Shown: one piece after another, positions 41,300-51,973 of the stretch
Layout of the letters: each line of letters begins with the position of its first letter
Numbering within the stretch: the first letter of the stretch is position 1
NCBI GenBank assembly: GCA_963575745.1
Contig: CAUYUJ010017853.1
Coordinates: 158,404-222,403 of the forward strand
Origin: Prorocentrum cordatum
Lineage: Eukaryota; Sar; Dinophyceae; Prorocentrales; Prorocentraceae
Direction: 5' to 3'
DNA length: 64,000 bases
Translations under genes and position numbers: made by a program
Notes under the pieces: generated by a model
Database searches by the model: none
What the model was told of the DNA's origin: nothing
Seen by the model: only the letters and a program-made list of their open reading frames with translations

Positions 41300-41470
41300 T
41301 CGGGGCGTTGACCTAAGGAACCCTGAATAAGGAACGAGGCCCCCTTTTCCAGAAGTTCAACCTCGATTTCCCATCTGAAACCCCGGGAAAACCCGAGGCA
41401 AACCTTGAAACACTCAAGAAACACCGAGCCCCTCCGCAACGAAGAGGGTTCCTTCTTCAGCGCCCCGACG
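41300..41470 (-). mobile_element. Fragment of M4 interior, inverted
   Basis: GCGTTGACCTAAGGAACCCT, AATAAGGAACGAGGCCCC, GTTCAACCTCGATTT and CGAAGAGGGTTCCTTCTTCA are the reverse complement, in order, of the middle part of the long M4 element (19150-19335). The GTGGGCCC ends are absent here. Confidence 0.75.
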
Positions 41471-41474
41471 GTAC

Positions 41475-41580
41475 CCAACCCATGAGGCTGCAAGGAACCT
41501 CCCAGGAGACACCCAACCCATGAGGCCCCAGGAGGTACCCAACCCATGAGGCTGCAAGGAACCTCCCAGGTTCTTCTGAG
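41475..41580 (+). repeat. Short tandem repeat of about 33 bp
   Basis: ACCCAACCCATGAGGCTGCA, AGGAACCTCCCAGGAGAC and ATGAGGCCCCAGGAG phrases repeat three to four times; one more unit lies near 41695. Confidence 0.75.
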
Positions 41581-41814
41581 TGCTGGCCCGGCCGCTTCGC
41601 TCGAGGCTCGCGCGTAGCCAATTAGGTAGGACCGTGCCCCGGACCTCCCCTTCGGCGACTGCGTGACCGCGTCTGCCCGCGACCAAAAAAAAGAAACCTC
41701 CCAGGAGACATCCAACCCATGAGACCCCAGGACGTCCATCGATGGCTGGTGCGGGAACGCCACGCCTCCCATGGCAAGGCCATCGGAACCCAGGCAACCC
41801 AGGGCACCCTGGAT

Positions 41815-41945
41815 CAAGAGAAAAAAAAGCACAGAGACACAATGAATCGATGGTCCCCCAGAAAGTATGGGAAAATATGGGAAGTGGGGGGGCAGACGAA
41901 CATCAAACAAATACGGAACAACATGGGGAATGTTATTACGATCCG
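41815..41945 (-). mobile_element. Dispersed element FB2, copy 3 (inverted)
   Basis: Contains AAAAAAAAGCACAGAGACAC, AAAATATGGGAAGTGGGGGG and ACAACATGGGGAATGTTATT, the complement of copies 1 and 4. The GGGCCC section is missing. Confidence 0.7.
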
Positions 41946-42129
41946 GCGTGTGAGTTTCAAGGAGTCTCAGCTACAGCCTCGAGGCTGAGCCTCAGCCTCT
42001 GGGGGGGTTGCCGGGGTGGCTCTGCCGGGGAAGGGGGGATGGGCGGGGGGGGGCAAGTTTCCGGCGGATGCGGGGCGCTGCTTTTACAGAAGGCTCTAAT
42101 CTCGAGGATGCGCTGGAAGGGTGGCCGCG

Positions 42130-42640
42130 GCCGCAAAAGTCTCTGAGGACGGTCTAAGAAAGTCCCGAGACCCCGAAGGATCGCCCGAACACGCCCAAGA
42201 TGGCCCCAAGACGGCCCAATAGCCTTCCAAGACGTCTGAAGAGGCCTCCAAGAGGCCTCCCACGATGGCCCCCAGAGGCAAAAATCGTTGATTCCCATTG
42301 TTTTTTTTTCAATGTTTTTGGGGTTGTCGCTTTTTTCTGCTTTCCGACGCTCCAAGACGGCCCAAGAGGCCCCCAAGACCGCTCGAAGACGGCCCAGGAG
42401 GCCCCCAGACAGTCCCAAGACGGCCCAAGAGGGCCCCAAGGCGGCCCAAGAGCCGCCCAAGACGGCCCAACAGGCCTCCAAGACGGCCCCAAGAGGACCC
42501 AAAAGAGGGACGAAAAGCAAACAAAATCTGGCCTTCCAGCCCACGGGGCCCCCAGGAGGCCCCAAGAGCCTCCAAAGAGGGCCTCCGAAAGCCCCCAAGA
42601 AGCCCCCACGACGCCCTGACAGGCTCCTAAGATGGCTCAA
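42130..42640. repeat. CCAAGACGGCCC / AAGAGGCCCCC repeat field
   Basis: Degenerate 10-15 bp units of this family with an embedded unique island at 42275-42345 (GTTGATTCCCATTG then a T-run). Open frames over it are not supported. Confidence 0.75.
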
Positions 42641-42644
42641 AAAA

Positions 42645-42915
42645 CGCCCCAAGAGGGCGTCCTTGCTCCGATAGGCTCGCCTCCACCGCTCGCACCACAT
42701 CGTCCAGGCCACATGTTTCGTAACAAGACTCCGTGCAAGACGTATCGTGAGTTTCCAAAGTGATCGGCATCCTGTATGGAATTTTCATGTCATTATTATT
42801 CCCCGTCCCCACGGTCACTGCAAGCACCCCGCCGTTGATAGAACCACTGTTGCGAGATGGCTGTATTGACCCAACTGCATTCCTACGCCCTTTCGAAGGT
42901 AACCCGAGAAGTTTG
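42645..42915 (-). other. Coding-like minus-strand segment, possible exon
   Basis: Read leftward from about 42905, one frame gives SKGRRNAVGSIQPSRNSGS, GGVLAVTVGTGNNNDMKI, PITLETHDTSCTESCYETC and DDVVRAVEASLSEQG. Composition is protein-like and the DNA is non-repetitive, with four Cys in a short span. It ends by running into the CCAAGAGG repeat field. I could not define splice sites with confidence and recognise no family. Confidence 0.3.
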
Positions 42916-43004
42916 TGCGTTTGAGTGTGCGCCCATAGTGTCTGCGTCTGGAGAATAACACCGAGCGACCCGGATCGGCGGCACTGGCCGAAGGCCACTA
43001 CAAT

Positions 43005-43355
43005 ATGGAACAATATGGGGAATGTTATTATTTGTGTGTTTATTAGTGTGTCCCAGGGCCCCTTCACTGGAGGCAAGCAGGGTGTCCCTTGGCATGGGTC
43101 CCCACTGTATCTTCCCGCCCCTGGGGGTGGCGCGGGGCAAGGCAGAGGCCCCCAGAGAGTCCTCCCTCGCCCCCCCCCGCTCTGTTCGAGGATCCTCAGC
43201 CCTACAGGGGCCCTGGGACACGCGCAAACAAATAGACACCGATAGCAGGATGACCCCCACATGTTCCGATATGTTCTGAGTCTTCGTCTCCCCCCCCACT
43301 TCCCATATTTCTCTGAGAGTCGACGATGAATGGTGTCTGTGTGTGTTTTCCCCAG
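43005..43355. mobile_element. Foldback element FB2, copy 4 (most complete)
   Basis: The left arm (43007-43068: ATATGGGGAATGTTATTATT, GTGTCCCAGGGCCCC) is the inverse of the right arm (43206-43280: GGGGCCCTGGGACAC, CACATGTTCCGATATG). The CCCACTTCCCATATTT and GTGTCTGTGTGTGTTTTCCC tail follows to 43355. About 140 bp of GC-rich sequence lies between the arms. Confidence 0.75.
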
Positions 43356-43607
43356 CACGACGCAGGCGACGAAGGCCGGCTGCGATAAGCGAGACGCACA
43401 CACCAACACATTTGGCGAACACGCGTCCTGAAGATCGTCGGCCCATTCCCTCCAGCCTCCTGGGATCGATGTGCGCCGGGTCTCTCAGCCAGATGGGATC
43501 GCAACGCGCGTCGAATCTGCCCGAGATCGGATCGGCCTGGTCGCGATGCGATGCACGACCCGGCCGCACAGCTGTCGGGGGTCGCACTTGGGTCGCCTCT
43601 GCACATC

Positions 43608-43804
43608 TCGGGTCGGGCGAAAGGGGGGGATAGCAAAGGGGGGGGTTTGAGAATCAGCTCGCGCAGCTGATTTCCCCGGCGCCTCCCGGCGCCGGAGGCG
43701 CCCATGTATCGAGGATGGGGCCCCTCGGTGGCACCGGAACCAGCTGCATGCAGCAAATTTCGTAACCCCCCCTTTCCCAATCCCCCCCTTTCGTCCGGCC
43801 CCGA
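43608..43804. mobile_element. MITE family M1, copy 2 (about 197 bp)
   Basis: Same ends and interior as 4884-5078, including AATCAGCTCGCGCAGCTGAT and CCAGCTGCATGCAGCAAAT; the right end has CGTCCGG where copy 1 has CGCCCGG. Confidence 0.9.
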
Positions 43805-43807
43805 CAA

Positions 43808-44350
43808 AGAGAGGAAGGGAGGGAGGAGGGGGAGGAGGGGGAGGAGGAGCAGGAGGAGGGAGGAGGAGGAGGGCGGAGGAGGAGGAGGAGGAGGCGGAGA
43901 AGAAGGAGGAGGAGGAGGAGGAGGAGGAGGAGATCGAGATCGAACAGGGCCCGGCAGGCCGGAGGCGATGCCGAAGCGGATCGACCGAGATCGTGAGCGT
44001 GCCAGGGCCTCCGGCACGACCCGGGGCACGTGCCAGGGCGCCTGCCCATAGGGCGCCCGTCGCGGCGTCTGCCAGGACGCGTCCCTGGCGCACCCAGAAA
44101 GGTTCCCTGCCAGGACCCTGCCTCGGGGCGCCCGACCTCCCCCCCCTCCTCCCTCCTCCTCCTCCTCCTCCTCCTCCTCCTCCTCCCCTCCTCCTCTCCT
44201 CCTCCTCCTCCTCCTCCTCCTTCCTCCTCCTCCTCCCCCCCTCCTCCTCCTCCTCCTCCCCTCCTCCTCCTTCCTCCTCCTCCTCCTCCTCCTCCTCCTC
44301 CTCCTCCTCCTCCTCCTCCTCCTCCTCCTCCTCCTCCTCCTCCCCCCTCC
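43808..44350. repeat. GGA tract, GC-rich spacer, CTC tract
   Basis: GGA purine (43808-43935) and CTC/CCT pyrimidine (44135-44350) flank a 200-bp GC-rich spacer, giving two triplet tracts in opposite strand polarity. Confidence 0.95.
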
Positions 44351-44815
44351 CGCGGGCCTCTTGAAGTCGCACGGGTCCCAGCGCTCCCACGTGGCCCTGG
44401 CGCGTGGGGCCATAGCCGCCGTTGCCGCTGCTCCGTCAAAAAGACTGCAGCAGCTGCAGACCGCGGTGGCCTGCAGCTGCCGCTGCGGCAGCTGCGACCA
44501 CTGGCGGCTACGACTGCCCTGGCTGCCACTACTGCGGACAAAACCAAACAGGAAGCGGCAGGGTTCCGATTGCTGCTGCTGCGGCTGCTGCTGCTGCTGC
44601 GGCCGCTGCAGAGACCGCTGCTTGCGGCTGATACTGCTGTCACTAGTGTTGCGGCCGTTCATACTGCGCCACTCTACTCTCCGTATCCGTCTACTTGCAC
44701 GGTATTGTCATACCCCCACGCTTGTGCCTCGAAATATTGCGGCGTCTGGGCGTCTAGCACATGTAACTAGAAGCGGCCCCACCTTATATGTATATTTGCA
44801 TGTACATGCATATGT
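44351..44815. other. No gene seen; GCTGCTG-rich
   Basis: GC-rich sequence with repeated GCTGCTGCGGC and GCAGCTGC phrases (44420-44630). No motif-bearing frame. Confidence 0.4.
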
Positions 44816-44821
44816 ATGTTT

Positions 44822-44825
44822 ATAG

Positions 44826-44884
<59 letters not shown>

Positions 44885-44915
44885 CACATACATATATATA
44901 TATATATATATATGT
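44822..44915. repeat. (TA)n microsatellite
   Basis: Three TA runs separated by TATTATAT and TAATATACAC interruptions, flanked by CACACCACGCGCG. Confidence 0.95.
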
Positions 44916-45161
44916 AGAACTCACACCACGCGCGCTACGCGCGCATAGGTTCTAGATTCTAGATGACTGCGCAGTCCTTTTCAGTAGACCTGGCGCTGAT
45001 CCACGAAACCCGAAGTACCCAAAGGAGAGGTCCCCCAGGCACGGGCCGCCCTCCGCGCGGGGAGGTGCTGGACCTTGCGGGGGGGGGGGGGGTACCTTAA
45101 GGTTCGGTGGGCAATCACGGAGAGCCGTGCGAGGAGCGACGTGCGACGCGCCCCAGATTGT

Positions 45162-45340
45162 TCCAGATTTCGTAATAGAAGGGAGGGGGTCTGGACCCTC
45201 CAAGACGAGCCATTTCAGACCCCCCCCCGTGGGAGAACCCTCCAAAACATCGTCCCCAGACCCCCCCAGGCACTCCAAGATAGCTTGGAAAAGACCCCCC
45301 CCCGAAATGAGACCCCCCTCCCTTTATTACGAAATCTGGA
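45162..45340. mobile_element. Foldback/MITE-like element, single copy (about 179 bp)
   Basis: TCCAGATTTCGTAATAGAAG on the left and the complement CTTTATTACGAAATCTGGA on the right, continuing into GGGAGGGGGTCT / AGACCCCCCTCCC: about 30 bp of inverted repeat. GT flanks both ends, which is too short to call a duplication. Confidence 0.7.
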
Positions 45341-45419
45341 GTACGCAAGTGCCGTGACTGCCACGGTGTCCGAGGAGGGCCCCAGCTTCTCCAGGCCGCC
45401 AGGCCGTCACAGCGTCAAC

Positions 45420-45530
45420 CGCCCCCGCGGGCGCCGCCGCCGCAACCGCCGCCGTCGTCGCGATTTTCGTCGCGGTGGTCGTCGTAGTGGTCATGGTGGT
45501 GGTGGTGGTCGTCGTCTGTGGACGTGACCG
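45420..45530. repeat. CGCCGC / CGTCGTGGT triplet patch
   Basis: Short GCC, CGT and GGT triplet runs; the Asp/His- and Val-rich frames are artefacts. Confidence 0.8.
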
Positions 45531-46904
45531 GATGATTGCACGTTATGGGGCGTGTTTTGCTCTGTGGGGCCTCCAGGGCCTTCAGAGGTTTTCTGGGGCT
45601 CTCCTGAAACTGCCACAGGCCTCTCAAAGAGCTGAAGAGGACATACCCTATACCCCCCCCTCCGCAACAAAAACACTTGATGGCCCCAAGGAGATTTCAT
45701 AACTCAACAGGACACGAAACTGACCCGATGGCCTTGATGCGACCTCGCGGCGACTTCGAGAATGCCCCAATCCGCATGCCCACGTTCATCAAATGTTTCT
45801 TGTCGGGAAAATTTTAGGAGGGCCCAAAGCGGCGCCAGGGGAGCTCCAAGAGCACCTCCCGAACAGCAACGATTTGACGCACATTTACACAACGCCGCCC
45901 TTGACGAGGAAGCAGTTTGTGATACATTTGCGTTAAATTCGGGGCCATCTTAGGGGCCGTCTCGGAGCTCTCTTGCGATGTCCCGGGCGCCTCTGGGGCC
46001 GTCTTGGGGTTCTCTTGGGCGGTCTTGGGGCCCTCGTGGGGGCCTCTTGGGCCGTCTCGGGGTGTCGCAAAACGCCCAAAGCTCGAAAAGCCGAGACTTC
46101 TGGAAACGCATAAAAACCTGAAAGGCAATCATTGGATTTTTGTTGCATCTTGCGGCCATCTGGGCAGCGCCCATCGAATCCTCTACAATCGAAAACCCTG
46201 ATAAGGACGCGCGGTAAGGACGCAAGACCCTTGGAAGCCGAAGTTGGGATTGCTGGGGCGGCGGACGACGCAAGCCCCAAGGACGCAAGAGAGCAAGGAC
46301 GCAAGGGTCCCCTGAGCAGAGTCGCGCGTCCTTACTAGGGTTTTTGACCGTGGGGACACGTGGGGGCATCTTGGACGGACGGCTCGAAACATCGCGTCGG
46401 CCCCCTGCGCGCGGGCCCCTGTTGGGACCGGCTCGGGGCGCCTCGGGCGGCCCCAGTTAGGGCCGCTCGGGGCCCTCTGGGGAGCGCTCGGCGAGCCCTC
46501 TCTTGGGCCGGCTGGGGGCATCTTGGGGCGAAGGCGCTACATTGCCCTTTCGGGCGCCTGCCCGCGGGCCCCTCGCGACGCAGTCTCGGGGCCCTCCTGC
46601 GCCGTCCTGGGCCCCTATTGGGGCCGGCCAGGGACCCTCTGGGCGCATCTCGGGGCGGTCTCGGGGGTCTCCTGGGCCGTTTCGGGGCGGTCTTGGAGGC
46701 CTCTTAAAACGTCGCGGAGCGTCGGGGGCTGAAAGTGTCGGGAACCCCTGGCACATTGAAAACCCAATGGGGCATCTCGAAGTCTTCGTGCATCGCCGCG
46801 GCGCCACTCGACGCCGTCTCGGCTGCTTTCGGGCCGCTGGAACGCCTGTCCGCGACAGCACGCGCGACCCTGCGCGCCGCGACGCGAGAACCAGGGAGGG
46901 GCGC
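45531..46904. repeat. TTGGGGCCGTCTTGGG-type repeat fields
   Basis: Degenerate GGGCCGTCTTGGGG units at 45945-46070 and 46370-46720, the reverse orientation of 42130-42640. AGGACGCAAGACCCTTGG / AGGACGCAAGAGCCCTGG (46215, 20270) marks another shared block. No gene is supported. Confidence 0.65.
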
Positions 46905-47962
46905 GAGCGCTCGCGCGTCTGCGCGAGCGTGCGTGTGCGCGTTTGCGCAAGCGCGCGTGCGCCAGCGCGCGTGCGCGCGCGCGTGCGTGCGCACGAGCGC
47001 GCGCGCGTGCGCGCGCGAGTGCGCGCGCGTGCGTGTGCGCGCGCGCGTGTGTGAGCGTGTGTGTTGTGTGTGTGTGTGTGTGCGTGTGTGCGTGTGTGCG
47101 CGTATGCGCGCGTGCGTGCGCGCGTGTGCGCGGGCACGCGTGCGCGCGTGCGCGCGGGCGTGCGTGCGTGCGCGTGTCAGACCGTGCGCGCGCGCACGCG
47201 TGCGCGCGTGCGGGAGTGCGCGCGCGCGTGCGCGTTTGCGCGCGTGCATGCGTGCGCGCGCGCTGCGTTGCGGCCTGATTCGCAGTGTGCGCGTCCCATC
47301 AATGGCACATCGCAAGGGCAGTCCCTCTGCCGAGCCGCCGACGCAAAAAGGGTGCGCGCGTGCGGGTGCGTACGCGCGCGCGCGTGCGTGCGCGCGCGTG
47401 CGCGTGTGCGCGCCTGCGCGTTTGCGCGCGTGCGCGCGTGCGCATGTGCGCGTGTGCGCGCGTGCTCGCGCGCGTTTGTGTGTCCGCGCGTGTGCCTGTG
47501 CGCGTGTGCGCGTGCGCGTGAAAGCGCGTGCGCGTGTGCGTGAGTGCGCGTGCGCGTGTGCGCGTGTGTGCGCGTGCGCGTGTGAGTGGGTGCCTGCCTG
47601 CGTGCGCGCGCGTGCACGCGTGCGCGCATGTGCGCAAGTGCGCGTGCGCGCGCGCGTGCGCATGTGCGTGCGCGCGTGTGCGCGCGAGCGCGCGTGCGCG
47701 AAGACGTGCGTGCGCGTTCGAGCGAGCGTGCGTGCACTTGTGCGCGCGTGCACATCTGCGCGCGCGTGTGCGCGTGCGATTGTGCGCGCGTGCGCGCGCG
47801 CGTGCGCAGTGCTCGTGCGCGCGCGTGCGCGTGCGCGTGCGTGCGCGCGTGCGCGCGCGCGCGTGCGCGCGCGTGCGCGCATGCGCGCGTGCGCGTGTGC
47901 GCGCGTGCTCGCGTGCATGCGTGCGCGTGTGCGCGCGTGCGCGTGTGCTAGCGTGCTCGCGT

Positions 47963-47997
<35 letters not shown>

Positions 47998-49657
47998 CGC
48001 GTGTGCGCGCGTGCGTGTGCGCGCGTGCGCGTGAGTGCGCGCGTGCGTGCGCGCGTGTGCGTGTGCGCGTGCGCGTGCGCGCGTGCGTGCGTGAGGGCGT
48101 GCGTGTGCCCGCGCGTGCGTGTGCCCGCGCGTGCGTGTGCGCGGGCGCGAGCGCGCGCTTGCGCGTGCGCTTGCGCGTGCGCTTGCGCGCGTGCTTGCGC
48201 GTGCGTGTCCGCGTGCGGGCGCGTGTGCGTGTGCGCGCGCGCGTGCGCGTGCGCGTGCGCGTGCGCGCGCGCGCGTGGGCGTGCGCGTGCGCGTGTAAAT
48301 GCGCGTGCGCGTGTTCGTGCGCGTGCGCGTGTAAATGCGCGTGCGCGCGTTCGTGCGCGTGTTCGTGCGCGTGTGCGTCTGCGTGTGCGTGCGCGCGCGC
48401 GTGTGCGTGTGCGTGCAAATGCGCGCGCGTGTGCGCGTGTGTGCGTGTGCGTGTGCGTGTGCGCGTGCGTGTGCGTGTGCGTGATCGTGGGCGTGGGCGT
48501 GGGCGTGGGCGGGTGCGTGTGCGTGTGTGTGTGTGTGAGTGTGTGTGTGCGTGTGTGCGTGTGTGTGTGTGCGTGTATGTGTGTGTGCGTGCCGTGCGTG
48601 CGTGCGTGTGTGCGTGTGCGTGTGCGTGTGCGTGTGCGTGTGCGTGTGCTTGCGCGTGCGCGTGCGCGTTGCGCGTGCGCGTGCGCGTGCGCGTGCGCGT
48701 GCGCGTGCGCGTGCGCGTGCGCGTGCGCGTGCGCGTGTGCGTGTGCTGTGCGAGTGCGTGTGCGTGTGCGTGTGCGTGTGCGTGTGCGTGTGCGTGTGCG
48801 TGTGCGTGTGCGTGTGCGTGTGCGTGTGCGTGTGCGCGTGTGCGTGGCGTGTGCGTGTGCGTGTGCGTGTGCGTGTGCGTGCGTGTGCGTGCGTGTGCGT
48901 GTGCGTGTGCGTGTGCGTGTGCGTGTGCGTGTGCGTGTGCGTGTGCGTGTGCGTGTGCTGTGCGTGTGCGTGTGCGTGTGCGTGTGCGTGTGTGTGTGTG
49001 TGTGCTGTGCGTGTGCGTGTGCGTGTGCGTGTGCGTGCGCGTGCGCGTGCGCGTGCGCGCGCGTGTCGGCGTGCGCGCGCGTGTAAATGCGCGTGCGCGT
49101 GTTCGTGCGCGTGTGCGTGTGCGTGTGCGTGCGCGCAAGTGTGCGCGCAAATGCGCGCGCGTGTGCGCGTGTGTGTGCGTGTGCGTGTGCGTGTACGCGT
49201 GCGTGTGCGTGTGCGTGACCGTGGGCGTGGGCGTGGGCGGGTGCGTGACCGTGTGTGTGTGTGTGTGCGTATGTGTGTGCGTGTGCGTGTGCGTGTGCGT
49301 GTGGCGTGTGCGTGTGCGCGTGCGTGTGCGTGTGCGTGTGCATGTGCGTGTGCGTGTTCGCGTGCGCATGTGCGCGCTCGTATTCGTGAGCGTGTGCGCG
49401 TGCGTGTGCGCGTGTGCGTGTGCGTGTTTGTGTGCGTGTGCGTGTGCGTGTGCGTGCGGGCGTGCGCGCTCGTGTTCGTGAGCGTGTGCGCGTGCGTGTG
49501 CGCTTGCGTGAGCGCATGCGTGTGTGCGCGCGCGTGTTCGTGAGCGTGTGCGCGTGCACGCGTGCGTGCACGTGCGCGTGCGCGTGCGCGTGCGCGTGTG
49601 CGCGTGCGTGCGCGAGTGCGTGTGCGTGTTCGTGCGCGTGTGTCTGTGCGTGTGCGG
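46905..49657. repeat. 2.7-kb alternating purine-pyrimidine tract (GCGT/GTGC/CACG)
   Basis: GTGCGC, GTGTGC and GCGTGC units alternate almost without interruption. One non-alternating island lies at about 47265-47350 and short ones near 48294, 48480 and 49212. Such sequence is the classical Z-DNA former. Frames of up to 1000 codons rich in Ala/Arg/Cys/Val or His/Thr/Arg are artefacts. Confidence 0.95.
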
Positions 49658-50010
49658 CCCCAGACGCCGACCACCCCAAGCCGGCCCGAGAGTCCCCGAG
49701 AGGGGCTCCGCGCAGAGCGCCCCGAGAGAGGCCCGAGAGCCCCCGAGAGAGGCCCGAGGCCTGCCCGGCCCCGCTCGGCGGCCAAACGCCGCCCCCGCGG
49801 CGCGGCGGCGGCCCCCGCGGCGGCGCTCGCGGCGGCGCCTGCGGCGGCGCCCCCCCGGCGGCCACGCTGGGCGGCGGCCAGCCCACCTGTGGGCGGAGGG
49901 CAGACGACGAGACGAGGGGAGGCGACGGCACGAGGCGCTGCACAGTGCTCGCCGTGGCGCGGCCCTGCTGAGAGCCCAGCGGGGGGGGGCCGTCCTGCGG
50001 GCCCTGCCCT
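49658..50010. other. No gene seen; GC-rich
   Basis: GCGGCGGC and CCCCGAGAGAGGCCCGAG repeats (49680-49870), followed by unique GC-rich sequence. Confidence 0.4.
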
Positions 50011-50225
50011 TTGGGCAGGGACCAACCGGCCCGGCATTCCTATAGTCCTACCACGAAGAGTTCTCAGAGCCCAGAAATGTTCTAAGAACAAAAACCATGT
50101 CCTTGGAACATAGACCCGGTGCGCTAGAACAAGACAGTCCCGGCCAGAACTGTTTTAAGAACATTGCGTGGAATCCACAATCGGTTCTTGGAACACTGTT
50201 TGGTGGGGCTAGAGGCGGGCCGGGA
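50011..50225 (+). repeat. Dispersed repeat D2, copy 3
   Basis: GGGCAGGGACCAACCGGCCC, CCTATAGTCCTACCACGA, ATGTTCTAAGAACA and TTTGGTGGGGCTAGAGGCG match 22552-22760 in order. Confidence 0.8.
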
Positions 50226-50374
50226 CGCTTCGCCACTGCCGGAGCCCCTGCCCCCCACACGATTTCAAAAGGGGAAGGAGGCGAAGTGCACCCCACCCCT
50301 CCCCCCTCCGAAGAGGGCCCTCGGCTTCGGCGGCAGCTCGCGGGAGCCTCCCACACCATCTCGTCGGCTCCTTG

Positions 50375-50500
50375 CGAATCGACGCTAGTCGACATAAAAT
50401 CGGCGTTCATCGACGCTACATCGACCCTAGTCGTCGCTAGCCGACGCAAGTCCGCGCTCTCTCATCGATTCCCAGACGCTTATCGACGCTCATCGACGCC
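50375..50500. repeat. TCGACGCTAGTCGACG-type short repeats
   Basis: About eight degenerate units of CATCGACGCT / TAGTCGACG. Individual units are partly palindromic. Confidence 0.65.
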
Positions 50501-50914
50501 AAAGGCAGAATTACGAGGGCACACAAGGTTTCCATGATTTGCTTCCGAACCCAGAGGTCCAAAACCAAAAACAGTCCGTCCGCACGCGATCGGTGCGAGC
50601 ATGTGGCTGGGCCGGGCACCCCCCAGCTCTCGGCTGGGCCCGTGCTGCTTCCCCCGGCCTCCTCGGCCCACCCGTCAGGGGCATGGAAAACATGTGGCGC
50701 AGTCTGGGGACCCTGAACCCAAAAACACTGCCATCTCTCTGGGACGCTCTTTCTACGTCCGCCACCCTTCCGCCGGCTTCCTTCCGCCAGCGGAGGCGGG
50801 CCTGTTTTACTTCCACCGACCTTCCGCCACCCATCCCCTGCATCCCGTTGAGGAAGAGACGACAACTCCTTCAATCCTCGAAGGCAGGGCCACTTTTGAA
50901 ACGCCTCACGTGTA
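50501..50914. other. No gene seen
   Basis: Unique GC-rich sequence with several open frames on both strands and no recognisable motif. Confidence 0.4.
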
Positions 50915-51080
50915 CGATGCGCCAAGGAGCAAATGCTCTCCAAAACCGACAGGCGCGGCCGCTGTTCGGCAGGCGGCATTTGCCCTAGATCAACCTTGCC
51001 CGCGGCGGCACCAACAGCGAGCCGCGTTCAAGGTGGGCAAGAACTGATGTTGGTCGTCGTGCCTACTCCTTCCGTACCAA
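50915..51080 (+). repeat. Dispersed repeat D1, copy 4
   Basis: GGCGCGGCCGCTGTTCGGCA, GGCAAGAACTGATGTTGG and CTCCTTCCGTACC. It is the most diverged copy. Confidence 0.65.
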
Positions 51081-51587
51081 TTGGCATGCAGGAAGCGGGT
51101 CCTGAAGAGAAAAGACCCTGGACCCTGGGGCACTCCCCCAGGACCAGTTGTGCATCTAGAGTTGTTCCTTGACAGCCCCTGGACAGCCCGTGGAGGATAC
51201 CAGTAGCCAGACAACGGCGAGACACCGCAGGGTTCCGTTTGCCTACGGACCCGTTTACGTCATGATTCAAATACATCGCCAACCGCACTTGGATCGGCGC
51301 GGGGGTGCTAAGGGGTTAGGGGGTTACTGTGGCTGCCAAGGTGGGTTATCTCTGGCCTAAAGTAATGATTTACTTGGTTGCCAATGCCTCAAGAGGCCGA
51401 CGGGGGTTAAATAGCTCCGCTAAGTGGGCGTAGCCCCCTTCGCCCAAGTCGTCATCCCTTCCCTGGGCCCTAAGCCGTTTGTGGCACAGATTCCCACTTA
51501 TAGCCTGGGGAAGGCCAGATATAACCAACCTTGCCATGCACTGATAGCCCCCATATCCCCTTAGCACCCCCCGCAATGATCCAGTGG
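51081..51587. other. No gene seen
   Basis: Unique sequence. CCTGGACCCTGGGGCACTCC-type short direct repeats near 51115-51190 are the only structure noted. Confidence 0.4.
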
Positions 51588-51804
51588 AGGCCTCCCAAAT
51601 GGGGTCCGAGAGGATGGGGTCGAAAGATGGCGACGCATCGACGATACATCGGCGATGCTTCCGAGATGCATCGGCGATACATCGGAGATGCACTAGCGAT
51701 TCACCGTCGACGTCGGCGACGCACCGGCGGGGAGCAAATCGGGCTCCACATCGAGCCGCATCGCCGATGCATCGGCGAAGCGTCGCGACCCATCTGGGAG
51801 GGCT
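51588..51804. mobile_element. MITE family M3, copy 3 (about 217 bp)
   Basis: Left AGGCCTCCCAAATGGGGTC and right GACCCATCTGGGAGGGCT ends, with the GATGCATCGGCGAT palindromic core. The right end has mutated and lost one GATGGGGT block, and the TAGA flank is seen on the right only. Confidence 0.8.
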
Positions 51805-51826
51805 AGATTGGAAACATAAACTTTTA

Positions 51827-51955
51827 GCGCTCCGCGCGGATTTCTGGGATCCGCGCTGTACCCCTGGCGCGCGGAGCGCGCCGGGGGCGGCGCCAGAGGC
51901 GCCGCCGGAGGGGCTCAGCGCGGATCCAAGAAATCCGCGCGGAGCGCCCAAAGCG
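51827..51955. mobile_element. Foldback element FB1, copy 2
   Basis: Arms GCGCTCCGCGCGGATTTC and GAAATCCGCGCGGAGCGC around GGATCCGCGCTG / CAGCGCGGATCC and a GGCGGCGCC-rich loop. TTCTTC triplets adjoin the right side, where GAAGAA adjoins the left side of copy 1. Confidence 0.85.
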
Positions 51956-51973
51956 TATTTTAATGGTGCTTCT

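Noticed and set aside
40760-41311. 184-codon gene after the fourth leader relic
   Set aside because: It starts with GTG inside the relic and most of it is terminal-repeat and GGA-tract sequence.
46704-50091. Open frames of 700-1079 codons over the GCGT tract
   Set aside because: They are Cys/Val/Arg/Ala or His/Thr/Arg strings generated by the alternating repeat, present in nearly every frame of both strands.
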